NCBI RefSeq assembly: GCF_001420915.1
Contig: NZ_CP013021.1
Coordinates: 1,126,001 to 1,190,000, forward strand
Origin: Agarivorans gilvus
GTDB lineage: Bacteria > Pseudomonadota > Gammaproteobacteria > Enterobacterales > Celerinatantimonadaceae
DNA: 64,000 nucleotides
Direction of reading: 5' to 3'
The notes under the pieces are model-generated. The model had not been told where the DNA came from, did no database searches, and worked only from the letters and a program-made list of their open reading frames with translations. The position numbers and the translations under genes are program-made. Below, piece after piece: positions 1 through 10,932 of the stretch. The stretch's first letter is position 1. Each line of letters starts with the position of its first letter.

Positions 1-1141
1 CCACCGATACGCTCAAACGTCTTACCACACCCACCTGCGAGCGGGTATGACTAATAGTGGTGTCTAATTCATAATTTCGAGTGGCTTCTTTGCGGCTGCT
101 GCCCGATTGAGCCTGAGTCGTCGCGCCACCAGCTTGTTCTGGTATTTCAGCGGGTAATGGCGGCTGATTAGTTAACGCTCCCGGTATACCAATCGCACCT
201 GCGCCCACATTGTTGTCTTCAATAGTGTATTCACTGCGCACGGCGGGTAGATCGGGGTTAAAACGCTTTTGGGTCTGCTCAACCGAAGTAAAATCAAGCG
301 TCACATCCACTTCGGCAGTGTAATTGCCCACCCCAACAATGGGGATCATGATGGCATCAATCTTATCTTTGTACTCTTCTTCGCGCTTGCGCTCCATTTC
401 AAATTCTTTACGAGTTCGCGAAGATAAGGGGTCTTGGCTGCCGGAGTTTAATAAACGGCCATGTTGGTCGGTAACAGTTACGCGAGTTGGTACCAAACCT
501 TGAACGGCCGAGGCAACAATATCTACAATCGAGTCAATTTCTTCCTGCTGCAGACCATTAGCGGAGCGCAGTTGCACGACCACAGTGGCCGATGGCTGTT
601 GTTCACGACGGGCAAACACATTACTTTTAGGAATAGCTAGTAGCACTTGAGCTTTACTAATGGATTTCATCTGCTCAATCGCGGTGGCCAATTGACGTTC
701 CCGACTGAGCTTAAGGCGTTCGCCCTCTAAGCGCTGACTCACACCAAAGCCCATGTCATTGAGCAGGATTTGCTCACCTGCTGGAGGCGCATCAGTTAAA
801 CCTGAACGACGCAATTGTAACTTAATGTCTTGATAGCGCTCGGCATTTACCAGTACGGTATTGCCTTCTATGGTGTAGGGAATTTTTTGTGCGTCGAGGA
901 AGTCCAAAGTTTCCACTAACTCAGGTGTCGTCATGGTTCCCAGTGGGCGCATTTCAGGCTCTTTGGCCCACATCAGCAAAAACACCGCCATTGCCAAGCA
1001 AATGGCCAGTGCCAAAATCATGATGATTTGACGAAGCACGTCACCATTGCTCAAGAACGAAAGCGCCGAGCTTTGTTGCTCTGTTGCTTCCAAGCTATCA
1101 CCGTCATTGTTTGAACCTAGCAGTGCTTGTTCCTGACTCAT
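1..1141 (-). CDS. fliF: Flagellar MS-ring protein FliF (partial, C-terminus outside window)
   Basis: FliF builds the MS ring of the flagellar basal body in the inner membrane. About 380 N-terminal residues are visible. They show a hydrophilic start (MSQEQALLGSNND), a membrane segment at about residues 39-57 and the periplasmic ring-building domain with the FliF-like stretch EGERLKLSRERQLATAIEQM. The ATG at 1139-1141 is preceded on the minus strand by GGAAG about 8 bases upstream. It lies 43 bases downstream of fliE and is read in the same direction, which is the usual fliE-fliF order. The second membrane segment and the FliG-binding tail lie beyond the window edge. Confidence 0.93.
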   Translation of the reverse strand, partial: MSQEQALLGSNNDGDSLEATEQQSSALSFLSNGDVLRQIIMILALAICLAMAVFLLMWAKEPEMRPLGTMTTPELVETLDFLDAQKIPYTIEGNTVLVNAERYQDIKLQLRRSGLTDAPPAGEQILLNDMGFGVSQRLEGERLKLSRERQLATAIEQMKSISKAQVLLAIPKSNVFARREQQPSATVVVQLRSANGLQQEEIDSIVDIVASAVQGLVPTRVTVTDQHGRLLNSGSQDPLSSRTRKEFEMERKREEEYKDKIDAIMIPIVGVGNYTAEVDVTLDFTSVEQTQKRFNPDLPAVRSEYTIEDNNVGAGAIGIPGALTNQPPLPAEIPEQAGGATTQAQSGSSRKEATRNYELDTTISHTRSQVGVVRRLSVSV

Positions 1142-1184
1142 TGTGTTACTTCCTTCGCTCGCCACAATCTTTCTCCTAGCCTAC

Positions 1185-1529
1185 TTAAACAGGCATGGAC
1201 ATAATGTCTTTATAAGCTTCCACCAGCTTATTTCTTACTTCTACCGTTGCATCAAAGGCAACGCTAGATTTTTGCGCAGCAATCATCACATCACCGATTC
1301 CTACGCTGCGATCGCCCAAATCAAAGCGAGTGCGTAAGTCATTGGCATTGGATTGCAATCCATTGACGTTATTGATGGCATCTTTTAGTAAATTGCCGAA
1401 ATCACTGCTAACGGAGGAAGTACCGAGTGGGTTATTGCTTGGCGCAATGTCATTGGCAATCCCGCCAGTTTTCATTTCACCGGCCATGGATTGCAGTTCG
1501 CTAAATAGTGGGCTCGAATCTACTCTCAT
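1185..1529 (-). CDS. fliE: Flagellar hook-basal body protein FliE
   Basis: FliE is the small protein that joins the MS ring to the proximal rod. The 114-residue product ends in the FliE signature region GDVMIAAQKSSVAFDATVEVRNKLVEAY-like sequence (key residues I-A-x-Q-K-S-S and E-V-R-N-K-L-V-E-A-Y). An in-frame ATG lies 30 bases further upstream, but MRVDSSPLF is the better start: it has AGAGGA just upstream and the expected length. It is the first gene of the operon leading into fliF, with a sigma-54-type promoter just before it. Confidence 0.92.
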   Translation of the reverse strand: MRVDSSPLFSELQSMAGEMKTGGIANDIAPSNNPLGTSSVSSDFGNLLKDAINNVNGLQSNANDLRTRFDLGDRSVGIGDVMIAAQKSSVAFDATVEVRNKLVEAYKDIMSMPV

Positions 1530-1582
1530 GATTTTCCTCTGGCGCCAGATTAATGGCATTGTGTTTACGATATACGAGGAAA

Positions 1583-1599
1583 AGCAAAAGACGCGCCAA
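1583..1599 (-). promoter_or_regulatory. Sigma-54 (-24/-12) promoter of fliE
   Basis: On the minus strand the sequence TTGGCGCG-N4-TTGCT is present. It matches the RpoN consensus TGGCACG-N4-TTGCW with one change and has correctly spaced GG and GC. It ends about 54 bases before the fliE start and just outside the stop codon of the upstream gene. In Vibrio-type polar flagella, fliEF belongs to the sigma-54/FlrC class, so the site fits the context. Confidence 0.8.
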
Positions 1600-1601
1600 G
1601 A

Positions 1602-3875
1602 TTAACTAACGACTAAACGTAACTTCTCTTTTGCCGGCGGTTTAAGCAAATGGCTGTTCACAAAATCTTCTTGTGGTAAGGGCCGTGAGAAGAAAAAGCC
1701 CTGCGCTTGCTCGCAGCCCATAACCGAGGCAAGGTTGGCCTGAGACTGTGTTTCAATGCCTTCAATAAGCACTTGGTACTTCATACTGCGGGCGATCATT
1801 ACCATCGCTTTAACAATGTGTTGGTCTGACAGGTTATCTTCCATGCCACTGACAAATGCACGGTCAATTTTAAGCACTGTGACAGGAAGGTGCTTTAAGT
1901 AGGCCATGGATGAATATCCGGTACCAAAGTCATCAATGGCGATGCCAAAGCCGGCATCGCGTAAACGCTGAATACTGGCTTTAGCCTCTGCTGGCTGTTC
2001 CATCATTGCCGACTCGGTAATCTCAATACATACCCGCTGCGGGTTCACTTGCCACTGGCGAGCATAAGCAATGGCAATTTTTTCTGCATGCCCTAAGGAA
2101 ACCGTCGTCGCAGAGAAGTTTACCGCCAATTTAAAATCTTTGGGCAACTGGCTGGCATGGCGAGCTAAAAAGCGCATGGCGCTTTGAAACACCCATTTGT
2201 CTAACTGCAGCACCAAACCGGTTTCTTCGGCTACCGGCACAAACTCTTCAGGAGAAATCGCTCCGTCTTTGGTGAACCAACGTAGCAGTACCTCTGCCCC
2301 CACAATTTTGTTGCTTTGCAGGCAAAACTGCGGCTGGAAGAACAGCTCTAATTCATTATTGCCAATCGCCTTACGCAACTTAGATTCAAGGGTCAGTTTC
2401 ACTAAACCAGCCTGACTCAGCTCGGGACTATAACGGCAAATGTTCACCCCAGTTTTTACCGCATGATTAAGCGCAGTAAAGGTATTCGCCAATAAGGTAT
2501 CGCTGTGGAGAGCTTCACGCTGAGGATGATAAGAGCAATAGCCTACATGGCAGCGAGTTAATAATTGTAACTGCTCCAAACGTAACCAACCACGGCAGCA
2601 CTGAACAATTTGCTTGGCAATGTCCACCACGTCTTTATTGTTATTAATATTGGGCACGACCACCACGAAATAATGGTGGTACCAATAAGCCAGTTGGGCT
2701 TCGGGATAACGACTGCTCAAGCCTTTTTGCACTCGTTTGGCATAGGCTTCTTTCGTCACTTCGCCCAAGCGCTGACCAAAGTTTTCAAAAACCTCATTCT
2801 GCCTAGGGAAGTCAAACATTAACACCGATAGCGGTATTGCATCATCTAACCAACTGCTGAGCATACGCGTGATATGACGGCGATTGGGCAAGCCAGTTAC
2901 CGGGTCATGATTTTTCCAATATTCTAGTTGTTCACGTAATTGCTGAGAGTGGGCTTTGGCTTTAGCAAATTTGTTTTTTACTAACACAGCAGCCGAGCCG
3001 GCAATCGCCACCAGCAATACCACCATCATTAACCACCAAGACGAAATAAAATAAGATGGCCCATTCGCCGCATAGCTTTGCCAACGACTATAACGCTGTT
3101 GGCTACGCTCTGCGTCAATAGAAACTAAACCGCGGTTCAATAGGTCCACTAAGGGTTGCCAATCTTCACGAATAGCAAACTGATGCTCGACACCTTCAGC
3201 TAACTGGAAGGCGGGTTGAAAATGCCACAAGGGTTGCGCTCTTAATACCGCGGCTGTCTCATCACTCCCCGCAAGAAAAGCAACGGCTTGTTGCTGATTA
3301 ACCGCAGCCATGGCCTCGGCTAATTGAGGAAAGCTCAAGGCGGTGACGTTAGGGTAGTCAGCCAGTAAACGTTCATGCGCGCTACTGCCTGCAACAACGG
3401 CCACCTGCTTGCCCTGCAATTGTTGCATGTTTGTGTAGCGAGCATGATCTAAAGAGTAATACAGGGCCAGTGGCTGTACTCTACTAGCCAAGCTGTAATT
3501 AACAAAGGGAGTTAATCTATGATGGGTGGTGGCGCTGCTCAACATATCAACTTGCTTATTTTGCAGCGCTACTATTGCCTCGGAAACTGTGGCGTAGATG
3601 TGATAATCAAGAGTAATACGGGTTTGCAGTGCCAGTTGTTCTAGAGTCTCAATGGCATAACCGATGGGCGCGCCGCTGGCGTCAACAGCTTCCAAAGGCA
3701 TGCGGTCGGCCACCACCGCCACTCGAATACGAGGGTGTTTCTCTAGCCATTGATATTCGCTTGCATTAACCACATAGGCATTTACGCCTAGCGACCAGCA
3801 ATACGCAACCACTAGCAACGTTAAATATTTAACGACGCTTAACCACAAACTCTTTTTGCTCCCGACAACTTGCAT
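1602..3875 (-). CDS. Periplasmic sensor protein with degenerate GGDEF and EAL domains
   Basis: This 757-residue membrane protein probably adjusts c-di-GMP in response to a periplasmic ligand. It has an N-terminal membrane/signal segment (about 10-33), a solute-binding-like domain of the SBP_bac_3 type (about 44-270), a transmembrane helix (about 277-300), a GGDEF-fold domain (about 318-478) and an EAL domain (about 495-740). The cyclase signature is lost: WYHHYF stands at 398-403. The EAL motif reads EVLLRW at 528-533, but EITE, DDFGTGYSS and the lysine of LKIDRAFV are kept, so phosphodiesterase activity is plausible. It sits just upstream of fliE, which suggests a role in motility (inference). 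Confidence 0.85.
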   Translation of the reverse strand: MQVVGSKKSLWLSVVKYLTLLVVAYCWSLGVNAYVVNASEYQWLEKHPRIRVAVVADRMPLEAVDASGAPIGYAIETLEQLALQTRITLDYHIYATVSEAIVALQNKQVDMLSSATTHHRLTPFVNYSLASRVQPLALYYSLDHARYTNMQQLQGKQVAVVAGSSAHERLLADYPNVTALSFPQLAEAMAAVNQQQAVAFLAGSDETAAVLRAQPLWHFQPAFQLAEGVEHQFAIREDWQPLVDLLNRGLVSIDAERSQQRYSRWQSYAANGPSYFISSWWLMMVVLLVAIAGSAAVLVKNKFAKAKAHSQQLREQLEYWKNHDPVTGLPNRRHITRMLSSWLDDAIPLSVLMFDFPRQNEVFENFGQRLGEVTKEAYAKRVQKGLSSRYPEAQLAYWYHHYFVVVVPNINNNKDVVDIAKQIVQCCRGWLRLEQLQLLTRCHVGYCSYHPQREALHSDTLLANTFTALNHAVKTGVNICRYSPELSQAGLVKLTLESKLRKAIGNNELELFFQPQFCLQSNKIVGAEVLLRWFTKDGAISPEEFVPVAEETGLVLQLDKWVFQSAMRFLARHASQLPKDFKLAVNFSATTVSLGHAEKIAIAYARQWQVNPQRVCIEITESAMMEQPAEAKASIQRLRDAGFGIAIDDFGTGYSSMAYLKHLPVTVLKIDRAFVSGMEDNLSDQHIVKAMVMIARSMKYQVLIEGIETQSQANLASVMGCEQAQGFFFSRPLPQEDFVNSHLLKPPAKEKLRLVVS

Positions 3876-4062
3876 AGACTTGTTTTACGACTTGACGTTC
3901 TATGCGCCAAGTTCATATTGTACCCACAGCATAGCAAAATCAGTCTTAAAATAATTGATACAAACACCACTTCACAAGGATTAAAACAGAGCAAATAGCC
4001 GCTTAAGTCACAAATTGCTATAAAGCTTATAAAACTCCATTCATCACGGGCTTGGCTAAGTC

Positions 4063-5283
4063 CTAAACCAATAATGACTGATATTGCTCACTCCACAGTA
4101 AGGCCTGCAAATTCAACTGTTCGACCTGGGTATAATCCATCCTCAATTGCTCGGCAAGGCGTTCAGTATTATACCAATGCCCCTGTTCATAAGACTCTAT
4201 CGTTTGCAGAATCGAACGTAACATCGAAGGCTGCTCACTACATAAAGCATCGCGAATTTCTTGCTCTAGTGGCAGGCTATATAACAATGGCTCAAGAGGT
4301 TTGTCCAAGATGGCATCGAGCAAAGAAAACAAACCACAAAGAAAAGCCGTTTCTTTCATCGCAGGCGATGTTCTCAGCGCCACTAATTCACAAAAACGCG
4401 CTCGATGAACCGACATTCTCACTAATTCACGTGGCTTATGGCTCACCGTTATCGCACTGGCGAGTAAGGCAACTAACTTACGTAACTGCTGATTACCGAT
4501 ATACACTACCGCCTGCTTAATCGAGCTAATATCGTCAACTGTCGGCAAGTTGCCTGAATTCACGAAACGCAGCAGTTTATAAGTCAATGCCGTATCTCGC
4601 TCAAAGTACCTTACCACCTCGTTCACATTAACATCTTCCCGAGTGGCCGCGTAAAACAGCCGAGAAATCATCAAGTAACTGGCGTCTATATCCTTTACCT
4701 TTTGCATTTCTGGCTTACAGAAGTAAAAACCTTGGAAAAAATTAAAGCCTAACTCTTTTGCCTGCTGGTACTCTTCTTGAGTTTCAATCTTCTCTGCTAA
4801 CAATTTAATATTTTTACGCTGCTTAAGCGCTTCAAATAGCGGGGCGAGCTGTTCAAATGGAGTCCGTTGTATGTCTACCTTAATCAGGCGAATAAACTTT
4901 AAGTAGGCTTGCCACTCGGGCTTATACACAAAATCATCAAAGGCTAAACGATAACCTCTATGAAACAGCGACTGGCATCGTTGATAGAGTTTTTCACTAG
5001 GCACAGTATCTTCTAATATTTCTATCACTACCTGCTTATTGGGCAGCAAATGTACCATATCAGAATATAAACTTTGTTCTGGGAAATTGATTAGCGCAGG
5101 CTTGCCCTGAGTAACCGCGTGAATGCCTTCATTTAATTGAGTGCGAATAATAAGTTTGGATGTGGCCTCATGAGGGTCAACATCGGGGTAGACATTTTCA
5201 GGCCCATCTCTAAATAGCAGCTCATAGGCCACTACCCGCTGACGACGATCTAAGATCGCCTGCCGTGCAGTATAAACATTCAT
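4063..5283 (-). CDS. EAL-HDOD domain signalling protein
   Basis: The roughly 406-residue cytoplasmic protein has an EAL-like domain (about 1-200) followed by an HDOD domain (about 200-390). This is the YuxH/CdgJ arrangement found in Vibrio and Shewanella, where relatives influence motility. The EAL half is degenerate: it has AYELLFRDG at the start, EILED instead of EITE and FDDF without the GTGYSS continuation, so it may bind rather than cut c-di-GMP. A start 24 bases upstream is possible, but homologues begin near MNVYTARQAILD, so I chose the ATG at 5281-5283. No membrane segment is visible. It stands alone between the sensor gene and aroA. Confidence 0.8.
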   Translation of the reverse strand: MNVYTARQAILDRRQRVVAYELLFRDGPENVYPDVDPHEATSKLIIRTQLNEGIHAVTQGKPALINFPEQSLYSDMVHLLPNKQVVIEILEDTVPSEKLYQRCQSLFHRGYRLAFDDFVYKPEWQAYLKFIRLIKVDIQRTPFEQLAPLFEALKQRKNIKLLAEKIETQEEYQQAKELGFNFFQGFYFCKPEMQKVKDIDASYLMISRLFYAATREDVNVNEVVRYFERDTALTYKLLRFVNSGNLPTVDDISSIKQAVVYIGNQQLRKLVALLASAITVSHKPRELVRMSVHRARFCELVALRTSPAMKETAFLCGLFSLLDAILDKPLEPLLYSLPLEQEIRDALCSEQPSMLRSILQTIESYEQGHWYNTERLAEQLRMDYTQVEQLNLQALLWSEQYQSLLV

Positions 5284-5372
5284 AGTTCTATTACCGTTTG
5301 TCCGCACTTTATTGTATGGCTTTTCGCCTATTTATTTATCAACCTAGAGTTTCTAGGCCTAAAGTACGGGAT

Positions 5373-5402
5373 GTAAAAAAGAGTCGTAAAAACGACTCTT
5401 TA
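5373..5402 (-). terminator. Rho-independent terminator of aroA
   Basis: AAGAGTCGT (5379-5387) pairs with ACGACTCTT (5392-5400). On the minus strand the stem is followed by TTTTTT. It lies 35 bases past the aroA stop. Confidence 0.8.
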
Positions 5403-5437
5403 CAGACTAGCGAAGTTGTTAACAATTTTCGACAGTT

Positions 5438-6718
5438 TTATTCACTAAGTTGTTGCAAGCGCTCAAAATAATCGGGGAAAGTTTTTGAAGTACACTTAGG
5501 GTCATTAATGGTCACTGGCGTATCACTCAGCGCGACTAAAGAAAAACACATCGCCATACGGTGGTCATCATAGGTATCGATAGCAGCATGTTTAAGCTGA
5601 GCCGGTGGAGTCACTTCTATGAAGTCATGTCCCTCATTCACCGTAGCCCCCACTTTTCTTAGTTCAGTGGCCATCGCAGCTAAACGGTCGGTCTCTTTTA
5701 CCCGCCAGTTATAAACATTGCGAATAGCCGTTGTGCCTTTGGCAAATAAAGCCGTGGTAGCAATGGTCATCGCCGCATCTGGAATATGGTTCATATCCAT
5801 ATCCACCGCGTTCAATTCACCACTGCGAGCAATAATATAGTCATCGCCCCACTCAATTTCTGCCCCCATCGCCGCCAATACATCGGCAAATAACACATCA
5901 CCTTGCATGGATTTTTTACCCACACCGGTGACTTTTACTTCACCACCTTTTATCGCCCCAGCGGCAAGAAAGTAAGAAGCCGAAGAAGCATCGCCTTCCA
6001 CCAAAAATTCTCCGGCCCCACGATAAACTTGCTGGCCTTTCACCACAAAGCGTTGGTAGTCATGGTTCTCCACCTCTACGCCAAAGGCGGCCATCATCTT
6101 CAAGGTGATATCAATATACGGTTTAGACACCAAATCACCAATAATGCTAATTTCAACATCCTGTTGTGCATAAGGTGCGGCCATTAAAAAGGCGGTTAAA
6201 AATTGGCTAGATACCGAACCGTCAATATCCACTTTTCCACCCTGCAAGCCTGTTCCCTTAATCACTAGTGGTGGATAACCTTCATTTTTCAAGTAGCTAA
6301 CATCGGCGCCCACTTGACGAAGAGCATCAACCAAAGCGCCAATGGGACGCTCTTCCATGCGCGGTTCACCAGTTAAGGTAAACTCACCTTGGCTTAAACA
6401 CAAAGCGGCACACAAGGGGCGCATAGCGGTTCCTGCGTTACCTAAAAATAGCTCTTCAGCCTGTTCGAGAACAAAGGCACGACCTAAACCATTAACGCGG
6501 CAGCGGCTTCGATCATCAGATAACTGATAATCTACACCCAGTTTTTTAAGTGCATTTAACATATGACGAATATCGTCACTGTCTAATAAGTTGCTTAATA
6601 CCGTTTCACCTTCTGCTAGAGCGGCTAGCAACAAGGCTCGATTAGACACGCTTTTTGAGCCGGGTAAATTAATCTCGCCATTGATGCGTGAAATCGGCTG
6701 TAAAGTTAATTGTTCCAT
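5438..6718 (-). CDS. aroA: 3-phosphoshikimate 1-carboxyvinyltransferase (EPSP synthase)
   Basis: AroA joins phosphoenolpyruvate to shikimate-3-phosphate in chorismate synthesis. The 426-residue protein has the expected length and the N-terminal substrate motif [17 protein letters not shown]. It also has [13 protein letters not shown], the [16 protein letters not shown] region and, near the end, [10 protein letters not shown]. It follows serC on the same strand after 121 bases, the order known from enterobacteria. A strong hairpin terminator follows. Confidence 0.97.
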   Translation of the reverse strand: MEQLTLQPISRINGEINLPGSKSVSNRALLLAALAEGETVLSNLLDSDDIRHMLNALKKLGVDYQLSDDRSRCRVNGLGRAFVLEQAEELFLGNAGTAMRPLCAALCLSQGEFTLTGEPRMEERPIGALVDALRQVGADVSYLKNEGYPPLVIKGTGLQGGKVDIDGSVSSQFLTAFLMAAPYAQQDVEISIIGDLVSKPYIDITLKMMAAFGVEVENHDYQRFVVKGQQVYRGAGEFLVEGDASSASYFLAAGAIKGGEVKVTGVGKKSMQGDVLFADVLAAMGAEIEWGDDYIIARSGELNAVDMDMNHIPDAAMTIATTALFAKGTTAIRNVYNWRVKETDRLAAMATELRKVGATVNEGHDFIEVTPPAQLKHAAIDTYDDHRMAMCFSLVALSDTPVTINDPKCTSKTFPDYFERLQQLSE

Positions 6719-6839
6719 GGATCCAAATCTTTAATTGATGCTCGCTAGCACAAAGGCTAGCGGCTGAAATAACTGTTGTTTTTTGCGCTTAGCTACTACC
6801 ACTAAAGCCACAAAGAAACCGCGGATAACTTTGCCTGAA

Positions 6840-7931
6840 CTAACTGTTACGCTTGGCAAAATCAGCCATGAAATCAACCAGAGCTTGCACCCCTTCAATC
6901 GGCATCGCGTTATAGATGCTAGCGCGCATCCCGCCCACTAGACGATGACCTTTTAAGGTAAGTAGACCTGCAGCGGCCGACTCTTCAAGGAAGGCGGCAT
7001 CGAGTTGATCATTCACCAACTGGAATGGCACGTTCATTTTAGAACGGTTCTGCGGCGCAACGTTGTTCTGATAGAAGTCACTGCCATCAATGAAGGAATA
7101 CAACAGCTCTGCCTTAGCGGCATTTTTCTGCGCCATCGCGCTTAAACCGCCCTGCGCTTTAAGCCACTTAAATACCAGCCCAGCCAAATACCATGAATAA
7201 GTTGGAGGAGTATTAAACATCGAGTCACTGCCCGCCAATATCTCGTAGTTAAAGATATTAGGCGTTAAGGGGTGAGCCTTACCTAGCAAGTCTTCGCGGA
7301 CAATAGCAATGGCCAAACCTGATGGACCAATGTTCTTTTGCGCACCAGCATAAATCACCCCAAACTTACTCACATCAATGGGCTGCGATAAAATGGTAGA
7401 TGAAAAGTCCGCCACTAATACCATGTCACCTATTTCGGGGATCTCATCAATCGCAATACCTTCAATGGTTTCATTAGGGCAGTAATGCAAGTAGGCCGCA
7501 TCTTGATCGATTTGCCATTGTTGGCTAGGTTTCACCAAAAACTGGCCTTGCTCGTTCTGTGTGATGGCGTCAAATACATGGGCCTTAGCATGTTTCTCAC
7601 CTTCGGCTACCGCGCTTTTAGACCACTGACCGGTGGTGATATAGCTGATGGACTGCTTGTCGCCTAATAGGTTAAGCGGTGCTGCGGCAAATTGGCCACG
7701 GCCTCCCCCCTGACAAAACAACACTTTATAATTATCAGGGATCGCCAATAAATCACGTAAATCTTGCTCGGCTTGCGCCGCCATGGCGATGTATTCCTTG
7801 CCGCGATGGCTCACTTCCATCACCGACACACCTAAATCTTGCCAATTACAAAACTCGGCTTGAGCTTGTTGCATAACAGCTTCAGGTAGCATCGCCGGAC
7901 CCGCACAAAAATTATAGACTTTATCCATCAT
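6840..7931 (-). CDS. serC: Phosphoserine aminotransferase
   Basis: SerC is the PLP enzyme that makes phosphoserine in serine synthesis and also serves pyridoxine synthesis. The 363-residue protein begins [16 protein letters not shown] and has the PLP-lysine context [20 protein letters not shown]. Its length matches the family. Two adjacent ATG codons are possible starts. It lies between gyrA and aroA, all on the minus strand; the gyrA terminator separates it from gyrA, so it probably has its own promoter in the 105-base gap. Confidence 0.97.
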   Translation of the reverse strand: MMDKVYNFCAGPAMLPEAVMQQAQAEFCNWQDLGVSVMEVSHRGKEYIAMAAQAEQDLRDLLAIPDNYKVLFCQGGGRGQFAAAPLNLLGDKQSISYITTGQWSKSAVAEGEKHAKAHVFDAITQNEQGQFLVKPSQQWQIDQDAAYLHYCPNETIEGIAIDEIPEIGDMVLVADFSSTILSQPIDVSKFGVIYAGAQKNIGPSGLAIAIVREDLLGKAHPLTPNIFNYEILAGSDSMFNTPPTYSWYLAGLVFKWLKAQGGLSAMAQKNAAKAELLYSFIDGSDFYQNNVAPQNRSKMNVPFQLVNDQLDAAFLEESAAAGLLTLKGHRLVGGMRASIYNAMPIEGVQALVDFMADFAKRNS

Positions 7932-7988
7932 AAATCTCTTACTACTATGTTGTGTTCGACCACTTTAGTGGTTCGCATCTTGTTTTGA

Positions 7989-8020
7989 AACTAAAACGAG
8001 CGGCTAAAAGCCGCCCGTTG
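7989..8020 (-). terminator. Terminator of gyrA
   Basis: AACGAGCGGCT (7995-8005) pairs with AGCCGCCCGTT (8009-8019), with one imperfect pair, and on the minus strand TTTTAGTTTC follows. It is 17 bases past the gyrA stop. Confidence 0.7.
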
Positions 8021-8036
8021 TTTACTTTAAAGAAAA

Positions 8037-10727
8037 CTACGCGTCTTGCTCACCATCAAGCTCACCGCCAGTTTCTGGCGCCTCTGGCTGAGCAGTACCC
8101 TCTGGGCTAGCAGTTTCGTCAATAGCTTCGAGCTCATCGTCTTCAATTTCTTCAATCCGTTGTAGCCCGACCACTTTTTCATCTTCAGCGGTACGAATTA
8201 ACCTTACCCCTTGAGTATTACGCCCTACCAGTGAGACTTCATTCACACGAGTGCGCACCAAGGTTCCACCGTTGGTGATCAGCATCATCTCTTGTGCTTC
8301 AGTCACCTGAATGGCTCCCACCACAAGGCCGTTACGCTCGCTCACCTTAATCGAGACCACACCTTTAGTGGCACGGCTCTTCGCTGGGTATTCAGCCAAG
8401 CTAGTACGTTTACCGTAGCCGTTTTCAGTGGCGGTAAGAATATCGCCATCGCCTACTGGAACAATCAGCGATACGACTTTTTGTCCTTCTTCGAGAGAAA
8501 TACCACGCACACCGGCCGCAGTTCGTCCCATTGGGCGCAATGCCAGTAGCTCTTCACCGGTCTCAGGGTCAAGCTTCACCGCACCGGTTTCGCTGTCACG
8601 TTGCTTCTCATTAAAGCGCACCACTTTACCAGCGTCTGAGAACAACATGATTTCGCTGTTGCCGTCGGTAATATCCACTCCAATCAGGCTATCGTCATCG
8701 TGCAGATTAATCGCGCGAATACCGCTAGACAATGGACGTTTAAAGGCCGTTAGCGGTGTTTTCTTCACCGTACCGTTAGCGGTGGCAAATAAAACATACT
8801 TATCTTCTTGGTACTCACGCACCGGTAAGATGGCGGTGATACGCTCATCATCGCTAAGCGGCAATAAGTTTACAATTGGCTTACCACGAGCTTGGCGACT
8901 GGCCAGCGGCAATTGATACACTTTCATCCAGTAAACTTTACCCACGGTTGAGAAGCACAACACGGTATCATGGGTATTGGCCACCAATAATTTCTCGATG
9001 AAGTCTTCATCTTTCATCTTGGTGGCGGCTTTACCTTTACCACCACGACGTTGCGATTCGTACTCAGTAAGCGGCTGGTACTTAGCGTAACCTTCGTGCG
9101 ATAGGGTGACGACCACATCTTCTTCGTTGATTAGATCTTCTAGAGAAATATCGGCACTGTTAGCTGAAATTTCGGTACGACGCTCGTCACCAAACTGCTC
9201 ACGCACTTCGATGAGTTCATCGCGGATCACTTCCATCAAACGTTCAGAATTATTTAAGATGTACAGTAACTCGGCAATAAGTTCCAATAGGTCCTTATAT
9301 TCGCCAATGATTTTTTCGTGTTCTAAACCGGTTAATTTGTGTAAGCGTAAATCAAGAATGGCCTGCGCTTGAATTTCGGTTAAGAAATACTGTCCGTCAC
9401 GCACACCGAATTCGGCTTCTAACCAATCTGGGCGAGCCGCATCATCACCGGCGCGTTCTAACATCGCAGAAACGGCACCTAAATCCCAACCTTTAGCTAC
9501 CAAGGCAGCCTTAGCTTCACTAGGAGTCGGAGAGGTCTTAATTAATTCAATGATTTCATCAATGTTGGCTAGGGCGATCGCCAAACCTTCAAGGATGTGG
9601 GCACGATCGCGCGCTTTACGCAATTCGTAAACAGTACGACGAGTCACCACTTCGCGGCGGTGGCGAATAAAGCATTCCAGCATTTCTTGCAGGTTGAACA
9701 CTTTAGGTTGGCCATTATCTAAGGCCACCATGTTCATACCAAAAGACACCTGCATTTGGGTTTGCGAATAAAGGTTATTTAGTACCACTTCACCCACAGC
9801 ATCACGCTTCAGTTCGATAACAATGCGCATGCCTTCTTTATCAGACTCATCACGCAGTGCAGAAATACCTTCTAGTTTTTTGTCTTTTACTAACTCGGCC
9901 ATCTTTTCAATTAGGCGAGCTTTGTTCACTTGATAAGGGATTTCGTGAACGATAATGGTTTCTCTACCATTACTTTCGGTCACCACTTCAGCTTTAGCGC
10001 GAATAGAAACCTTACCGCGACCAGTACGGTAAGCTTGAATCACTCCGGCGCGACCATTGATGATACCCGCAGTAGGGAAGTCAGGTGCGGGAATGTATTC
10101 CATTAACTCATCAATAGTAATATCTGGATTTTCCACCATGGCCAAACAGCCATTGATCACTTCATTTAAGTTATGTGGTGGAATGTTGGTTGCCATACCA
10201 ACAGCAATACCTGAAGAACCGTTCACCAACAAGTTAGGAATGCGGGTCGGTAATACCTCTGGGATTTGTTCGGTATCATCGTAGTTAGGGACGAAATCAA
10301 CGGTTTCTTTATCTAAATCGGCCAACAAAGAGTGAGCCAATTTATCCATGCGGATTTCGGTATAACGCATCGCCGCGGCAGAGTCACCGTCGACCGAACC
10401 AAAGTTACCCTGACCATCTACCAACATGTAACGCAGCGAAAACGGCTGCGCCATACGAACAATCGTATCGTAAACAGCACTATCACCATGGGGGTGATAT
10501 TTACCAATTACGTCACCTACCACACGGGCAGATTTTTTATAGGGTTTATTCCAGTCATTACCTAATACGTTCATTGCGTAAAGCACCCGGCGATGCACTG
10601 GTTTTAAACCATCACGTACATCTGGCAAGGCACGCCCAACAATAACGCTCATGGCATAATCAAGATATGAGCTTTTTAACTCATCCTCGATATTGACCGG
10701 CGTAATCTCTTTTGCAAGATCGTTCAT
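8037..10727 (-). CDS. gyrA: DNA gyrase subunit A
   Basis: GyrA is the breaking-rejoining subunit of DNA gyrase. The protein is 896 residues from the ATG at 10725-10727, which gives the same numbering as E. coli ([20 protein letters not shown]); a TTG nine bases upstream is the alternative start. The quinolone region is wild type: GDSAVYD carries Ser83 and Asp87, and [11 protein letters not shown] carries the catalytic Tyr122. C-terminal beta-propeller repeats follow, with [17 protein letters not shown] as the GyrA box region, and the acidic tail is longer than in E. coli. ubiG is divergent, as in enterobacteria. Confidence 0.98.
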   Translation of the reverse strand: MNDLAKEITPVNIEDELKSSYLDYAMSVIVGRALPDVRDGLKPVHRRVLYAMNVLGNDWNKPYKKSARVVGDVIGKYHPHGDSAVYDTIVRMAQPFSLRYMLVDGQGNFGSVDGDSAAAMRYTEIRMDKLAHSLLADLDKETVDFVPNYDDTEQIPEVLPTRIPNLLVNGSSGIAVGMATNIPPHNLNEVINGCLAMVENPDITIDELMEYIPAPDFPTAGIINGRAGVIQAYRTGRGKVSIRAKAEVVTESNGRETIIVHEIPYQVNKARLIEKMAELVKDKKLEGISALRDESDKEGMRIVIELKRDAVGEVVLNNLYSQTQMQVSFGMNMVALDNGQPKVFNLQEMLECFIRHRREVVTRRTVYELRKARDRAHILEGLAIALANIDEIIELIKTSPTPSEAKAALVAKGWDLGAVSAMLERAGDDAARPDWLEAEFGVRDGQYFLTEIQAQAILDLRLHKLTGLEHEKIIGEYKDLLELIAELLYILNNSERLMEVIRDELIEVREQFGDERRTEISANSADISLEDLINEEDVVVTLSHEGYAKYQPLTEYESQRRGGKGKAATKMKDEDFIEKLLVANTHDTVLCFSTVGKVYWMKVYQLPLASRQARGKPIVNLLPLSDDERITAILPVREYQEDKYVLFATANGTVKKTPLTAFKRPLSSGIRAINLHDDDSLIGVDITDGNSEIMLFSDAGKVVRFNEKQRDSETGAVKLDPETGEELLALRPMGRTAAGVRGISLEEGQKVVSLIVPVGDGDILTATENGYGKRTSLAEYPAKSRATKGVVSIKVSERNGLVVGAIQVTEAQEMMLITNGGTLVRTRVNEVSLVGRNTQGVRLIRTAEDEKVVGLQRIEEIEDDELEAIDETASPEGTAQPEAPETGGELDGEQDA

Positions 10728-10872
10728 AGACGACAAAATCCTTCGTTTTTATTGCTTTTTACAATTACTCAGCGTAATCGCAAACTTTACCATAAAATCA
10801 CGCCCTTAACAGGCTTGATGTCGCTCTTTTAAGTGAGAAAAATGAAAAAAACTGAGAATTGGATAAAAGCTA

Positions 10873-10900
10873 GTGACTGCATCTCTCAAGTTCTTATAAT
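10873..10900 (+). promoter_or_regulatory. Sigma-70-type promoter of ubiG
   Basis: A perfect -10 hexamer TATAAT (10895-10900) lies 16 bases after GTGACT (10873-10878), a fair -35. The predicted start is near 10907, about 26 bases before the ubiG ATG. Confidence 0.6.
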
Positions 10901-10932
10901 GCCTATAAATACTGAAGCGGATTAACTAGCCA

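Noticed and set aside
4074..4520. 148-codon plus-strand frame
   Set aside because: It lies antisense inside the EAL-HDOD gene, whose protein is clearly recognisable, and its own product has no family features.
8428..8916. 162-codon plus-strand frame
   Set aside because: It is the antisense shadow of the gyrA C-terminal domain, with Ser/Arg-rich composition typical of shadow frames.
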